Under the pieces are notes generated by a model. It did not search any database, had not been told where the DNA came from, and was given only the letters and a program-made list of their open reading frames with translations. Shown here one piece after another: positions 59,995 to 64,000 of a stretch of DNA of 64,000 bases. Numbering within the stretch: position 1 is the first letter of the stretch; each line of letters starts with the position of its first letter. This DNA comes from Gloeopeniophorella convolvens (lineage: Eukaryota; Basidiomycota; Agaricomycetes; Russulales), in contig WTXD01000007.1 of assembly GCA_022496205.1 (NCBI GenBank), positions 124,001-188,000 of the forward strand, in the 5' to 3' direction. The position numbers and the translations under genes are program-made.

Positions 59995-62900
59995 TCAGTA
60001 ACCTCTGCCTCGACCACGACCACGGGGCGGACCACCGCGGCCAGAACCATAGCCTCCATCGTAGCCGCCTGAGCCACTGTAGCCACCACTTGAGTACGAC
60101 GAGCCGTTGTTGGACCCGCCGCCATAGCCGCCGTAGCCGTAGCCGCCTCCAGCGCCGCCGCCACTGCTCCCTCCACCACTGTACCCTCCGTTGTATCCAC
60201 CTCCATCTCCACCACTGCTATATCCTCCGCCGCCTCCACCACCGCTATATCCTCCTCCTCCTCCTCCTCCTCCTCCTCCGCCGCCGCCACCTCTGTAGCC
60301 ACCGCCGTTGTAGCCGCCTCTGCTGGGGGGTCCAGAGTTATATCCTCCCCTACCGTAAGGTCGCGATTGGCCTCCGCGGCCATTGGAGTGGGTGTTCCCG
60401 CTATGCGGCGAAGGCTGGTACGACCGTGGGCCGCCCGACCCATATCCTCCGTTGTACTGCTGCTGCGGTGGCGGCCGGGACGAGTGGGAGTTGTACGAGT
60501 AGTCATTCGACATGCGGCCGCGGCCACCGCTGTAAGTCGATGGTGCCGATCCGTGGTAAGTCTGGCTTGCGAACGTCGACGCGTGGCCGCCGTAGTCGTT
60601 GCCATAGCCGCCGTTCCGACCGCCGCCTCCACCACGACGGCCACCACCACCGCCACGCAAGTCCTCGGGAGACAGCACGCGCGGTGCGCGGTGCACTCCA
60701 GGGAGCAGGACCGAACGGTGTGGGCTGAGTTGCTTGGGGAAGAGGTAGATAGCCGAAAGCGAGCGGTCGTGCTTGATATCAGGTTGATCTTGCTCGGGAA
60801 GCGGGCTGTAATAGGTAGAGCCGGGTATGCAGTCGGGATCAGGGAGCAAGCTCCCGCTGATGCCCTTGCTAGCCTTGACATCTATGGGAATAGGCTAGAG
60901 TGAACTGTCAGCGAGCGTGCGGTAACGGAAATGTATAGTGGCACACCTCCTGCTTCTTTTTCTTCCCGTATAATGCCTCAATGAAAGGGTACAAGGAGTG
61001 TGCCTCCGATGTAAAGAGCGCATTGTTGCCCCAGGTGTTTCGTCGCACCTCATCCTCTGTCAAGTTCGGATAGTGCAACGCCATCGCCTCAAGGAGACGC
61101 TTCGGGTCGATGAAGGGCAACAAGGCTACACCCTGCCATGCCATCCGCTTGCCGTTCATGTCAATTTCGAACGTCGTCGGGTAGAAATCAATGATTGGGG
61201 AGTCTTCTTCCGTCATCAAAGGATGAAAAACGGCCGGGATGTGCTGCCGACTGTCGAGCGGTGTTAGGACGACATGTACGGGATGATGCATGCTACCGAC
61301 TCACCTTGATGCCGGGAACACACCCATCAGTTGTTCGTATGGCTGGAACGGTTGACCAATGTCGAAACGAATGTCCATCTTGCTAACCTCTTCGAAGTCG
61401 GCGGCGAAGGGGGCAAAATGATATGGGTAATACCATTGCCATGACGGTGTCTAAGCGTGAATGCGTCAGGAGAACTGAGGGGTGTCAGGCGAGACCTGAA
61501 CGTACGCCTTGGTAGTAGTATGCTAACACCCACGCCAAACCCTCAACGTAATGAGTTGTGACCCTATTCGGCATGGTAAGTGAGTAAACGGTGAAGATGT
61601 CTCTACGCGTTGAGACGCACTTTTTCCTGAATTCTTGATCTGTCAACTCGACTCCGAACTTCTGACGGTAATAACGCTCCCTATATCCGGACTCCCAAAG
61701 TCTGAAAAGTTGAGATGTGAGAACGAACTAAATGTCATCCCGGAGGACTCACCGGACGTGATCTTCTTGTTCAACGGTGCCATCACCGTTAACCTTGTAT
61801 GCAAGAGCCTTCGGCGCAGCCCCTGCTTCGGGTTCGGCCTCGTCGTCGTCGCCTGCGTCTTCGTCTGCAGGGGTATCCGCAAGAACATCGTCAAATGAGC
61901 GCTTCACACCGGCCACAGGTGCCACACTGTCCTCCACAGCCATCTCGCTGTCCTCAGCCTCGTTAACAGTTGCAGGCTCAGTGGGAGGAACATTGAGGGG
62001 TGGCAGCTCATCAAGCCTGTTATTCCCAAGCCCGGGAATCTCCATGTCCATATCTGTCGCAGTCGCAGGGCCGACATTGAAATCGATGGGTGCAGGCGCA
62101 GGCGCAGGCGCGGGTGGAGGTTGGGGAGGAGCCACGATGGGCTTTGGGGGCTGGGCGCGAGACTTCACTGGCACCAATGCGGCCATCTCGGCCTTCAAAG
62201 TCTCCGCGGCACTCAAGTTGGCCATGCGGATGGCAGCGCGATTCGCAACAACGTCGCGGTTGGATCCGCCAAGGGCCCATGCTGCGGCCCCGGCATTATT
62301 GACTGCCTCGGTGTCTTTGACACCACCCAGACCAATGGAGTCGGCTTTAGCGGCAAAGTCGCTCGTCCTGCGGGTCGCGTTCACATCGGCCGTCAGGTTC
62401 AGGCTCGGCGACGGGCCAGACCCAGTGCCAGCCTCAATCTTCCGCCGCTTCGCGTTCTGATTCTGACGCTCTTCAGCTGGAAGCATTCATGAGCACTCGA
62501 TTTGGAAGGCACAAGATCGGCAAAGCTCACATTCGCGACGCCTCCGGAAGATATCATCCTCACGCCTGGCAAGACCCTCAAGAATGATCTGAGCGCGCTG
62601 GAGCACCAGCTGCCCATTGTTCGTGACGTAGCCGCCCATCCTTGGCAGCTCGTCTTTCCAGATTTTGAGCAGAGTATCGATCGCGCCCTCTCGAATCTCA
62701 AGCGAGGGGAGATGGGGCAAGAAGTCATTGCCGACAAAGAATATCAAGAGCACCCAGTCGTCAATCGCCATCTCAAAATTGAATGGGAAGGGCGCGTGGG
62801 TAACGTTGAGTTCAACCTCCAAGTACTCGCGAAGGATGCTGACATCGAGGAAAATAAATGGTTTCTTCTCCTGGGGCGGGGGCTTTTGTATCTCGGACTT

Positions 62901-64000
62901 CAGTGTAGTACATTGAGCAGCAAAGTGTCCTTCTTGGCCACAGATGCGACATGCGGTGGAGCTGACAGAGTTGGCGAATACATCCTCACGAAGAACCCTA
63001 AAATGAGGCTCATGCGTAGCAAGAGCAAGCATTATAAGATCAGCATCCTGTGAGAGGGGCGTAAGCAGTGCATATCAGCCGTGAACCGATTATCGTACCA
63101 AACCATAAATAACATGGCGTGTATTGGGGTCATGCCCCGGGTTGGTCCGCTGCCGGCGAATGTAGTCCATTATCTTGTGCTCTCCTTCGCCAGGTACACT
63201 AGCGTCTGAAATTATGATTTCAAGCTGCAATGGAATCAGTCACCTCATCGTAAACGGACATCCAGGAGAACAGACATCTTTCCAACCAGGGTCGTCGTTC
63301 AACTTTTGCACTACCCAGTATCGCAATGACTTTGCCAGAAGTTCCATGAATGGCGTGCCAGGAGTAATTGCATTGGAATCCCATGACTTCTTGTCCTTGT
63401 CATCTTCGCTGATAGTCTTACCCATCGCTGTGTGGTTGTCAGCCGTGTTGTAGTACGTGGCGCATGGTTAGCGTACCTTCCCAGAGTGCGACTGACTCCT
63501 TGTGCGCCTCTTCTTTTTCCTGTGCCTCCTGTGCGGTCCGGAAGCGACGTGAGCGCTGCTGATTCATCTTCGCACGGGGAGCCACGCCATCTGAGGGTAT
63601 GTTAGTGGCGCGAGGGTCTGATAGTGGCACCGGCCCCACCAATGGCCATGAACAAGAGCTTGCGAGGCCGAACCATATTAACGACCCGTTCTGTGTACTT
63701 GAAGATCTCTAGCATCATCTCGCCCTCAGTCTCCGGAGCGGGCTGATGAATGACGGAAACACGGGAAGGATCAAACGTAAGCGCATGCCGGAATTTGGAG
63801 AGACTCGAAAACGAACCTTGCCCTCCGGATGCGTACATGGGTGAACCTGAGTATGTTCTTCAGCATACCCTGATAACAACGCGAGAAAATACGACGCACA
63901 ATACCGTTCATGTCTAGATAGAGGTTGTCAAACTCGGCCTCGTTGGGATTCGGGCCCGACATGTCGATGGGGGCAACCACGTCATTTCCGTCCTCATCTT
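59995..64000 (-). CDS. RAT1: XRN2/RAT1 5'-3' exoribonuclease (partial, 5' end beyond window)
   Basis: Nuclear 5'-3' exonuclease for transcription termination and rRNA/snoRNA trimming. The N-terminus runs off the right edge; the first visible exon carries [18 protein letters not shown]. After splicing, conserved XRN blocks include [77 protein letters not shown], then a CCHC zinc knuckle [14 protein letters not shown] (about 62955-62905), [20 protein letters not shown] and [17 protein letters not shown] late sequence. The C-terminus (about 60670-59995) is a long Gly/Tyr/Ser/Asn-rich, RGG-like tail with a run of Gly codons (near 60245-60295) and ends RGRGRGRGY. The zinc knuckle and Gly-rich tail favour XRN2/RAT1 over cytoplasmic XRN1. 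Confidence 0.93.
60243..60296. repeat. CTC triplet repeat encoding a Gly run
   Basis: A plus-strand (CTC)n-like tract reads as GGA/GGC/GGT Gly codons on the minus strand inside the RAT1 C-terminal tail. The tract is a likely site for length variation between strains. Confidence 0.7.

Noticed and set aside
59910..60881. Long open frames on both strands overlapping the RAT1 tail (His/Leu/Arg-rich on the plus strand, Ala/Thr-rich on the minus strand)
   Set aside because: They are shadows of the Gly codon repeats. Only the minus-strand Gly-rich frame joins to conserved XRN sequence.

Overview
The window looks like part of a filamentous basidiomycete (probably Agaricomycete) nuclear chromosome. 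Genes are dense, nearly all are split by many GT-AG introns of about 50-65 nt, and the products are eukaryotic: Dicer, IMP4, UTP12, SEC22, ALG8, VMA21 and a Kch1-type membrane protein. I see no plasmid, phage, CRISPR or rRNA sequence and no intact tRNA gene. The species cannot be named from the sequence alone.

Layout, left to right. 0-5 kb: a Dicer-like RNase on the minus strand that lacks the DExD helicase lobe. 5.3-9.97 kb: an unknown gene, a 1 kb gap, a four-helix membrane protein and a FAF1-like ribosome-biogenesis protein. 10-15.1 kb: a TVP38-type VTT membrane protein divergent from a LOA1/VPS66-type acyltransferase, then a cystathionine-gamma-synthase-type PLP enzyme. 15.1-16.4 kb: a gene-free stretch with a tRNA-derived (SINE-like) element and a perfect palindrome. 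16.4-24.2 kb: a secreted double-psi beta-barrel protein, UTP12/WDR3, aspartyl aminopeptidase and IMP4. 24.6-27.9 kb: two divergent ribonucleotide reductase small-subunit paralogs sharing a promoter with MluI-type cell-cycle boxes. 28.5-36.1 kb: VMA21, a hot-dog thioesterase, ALG8, DRG1 and a Kch1-like protein. 36.5-47.4 kb: a PDR-type ABC transporter, an aldehyde dehydrogenase and a membrane-anchored acyl-CoA-binding protein. 47.8-51.4 kb: a divergent pair of mitochondrial translation genes (mS34-like, GatC-like) and an unrecognised protein with a PCNA-binding PIP box and many SQ/TQ motifs. 51.5-64 kb: an MFS sugar transporter divergent from an SDR, an Mpo1/DUF962 protein divergent from SEC22, an unknown basidiomycete protein, and the 5'-truncated (window edge) nuclear exonuclease XRN2/RAT1.

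Most of the content is conserved housekeeping. Themes that recur are ribosome biogenesis (FAF1, UTP12, IMP4, DRG1, RAT1) and the ER/Golgi system (TVP38, LOA1, ALG8, VMA21, Mpo1, SEC22). Many neighbours are head to head over 140-480 bp, which suggests shared promoters. The least ordinary items are the lobe-1-less Dicer with an AT-hook-like N-terminus, the PIP-box/SQ-rich protein, the paired RNR genes, the run of tiny exons in DRG1, and the SINE-like element. Exon joins were inferred by eye from conserved protein continuity and GT-AG sites; transcript ends are not known.
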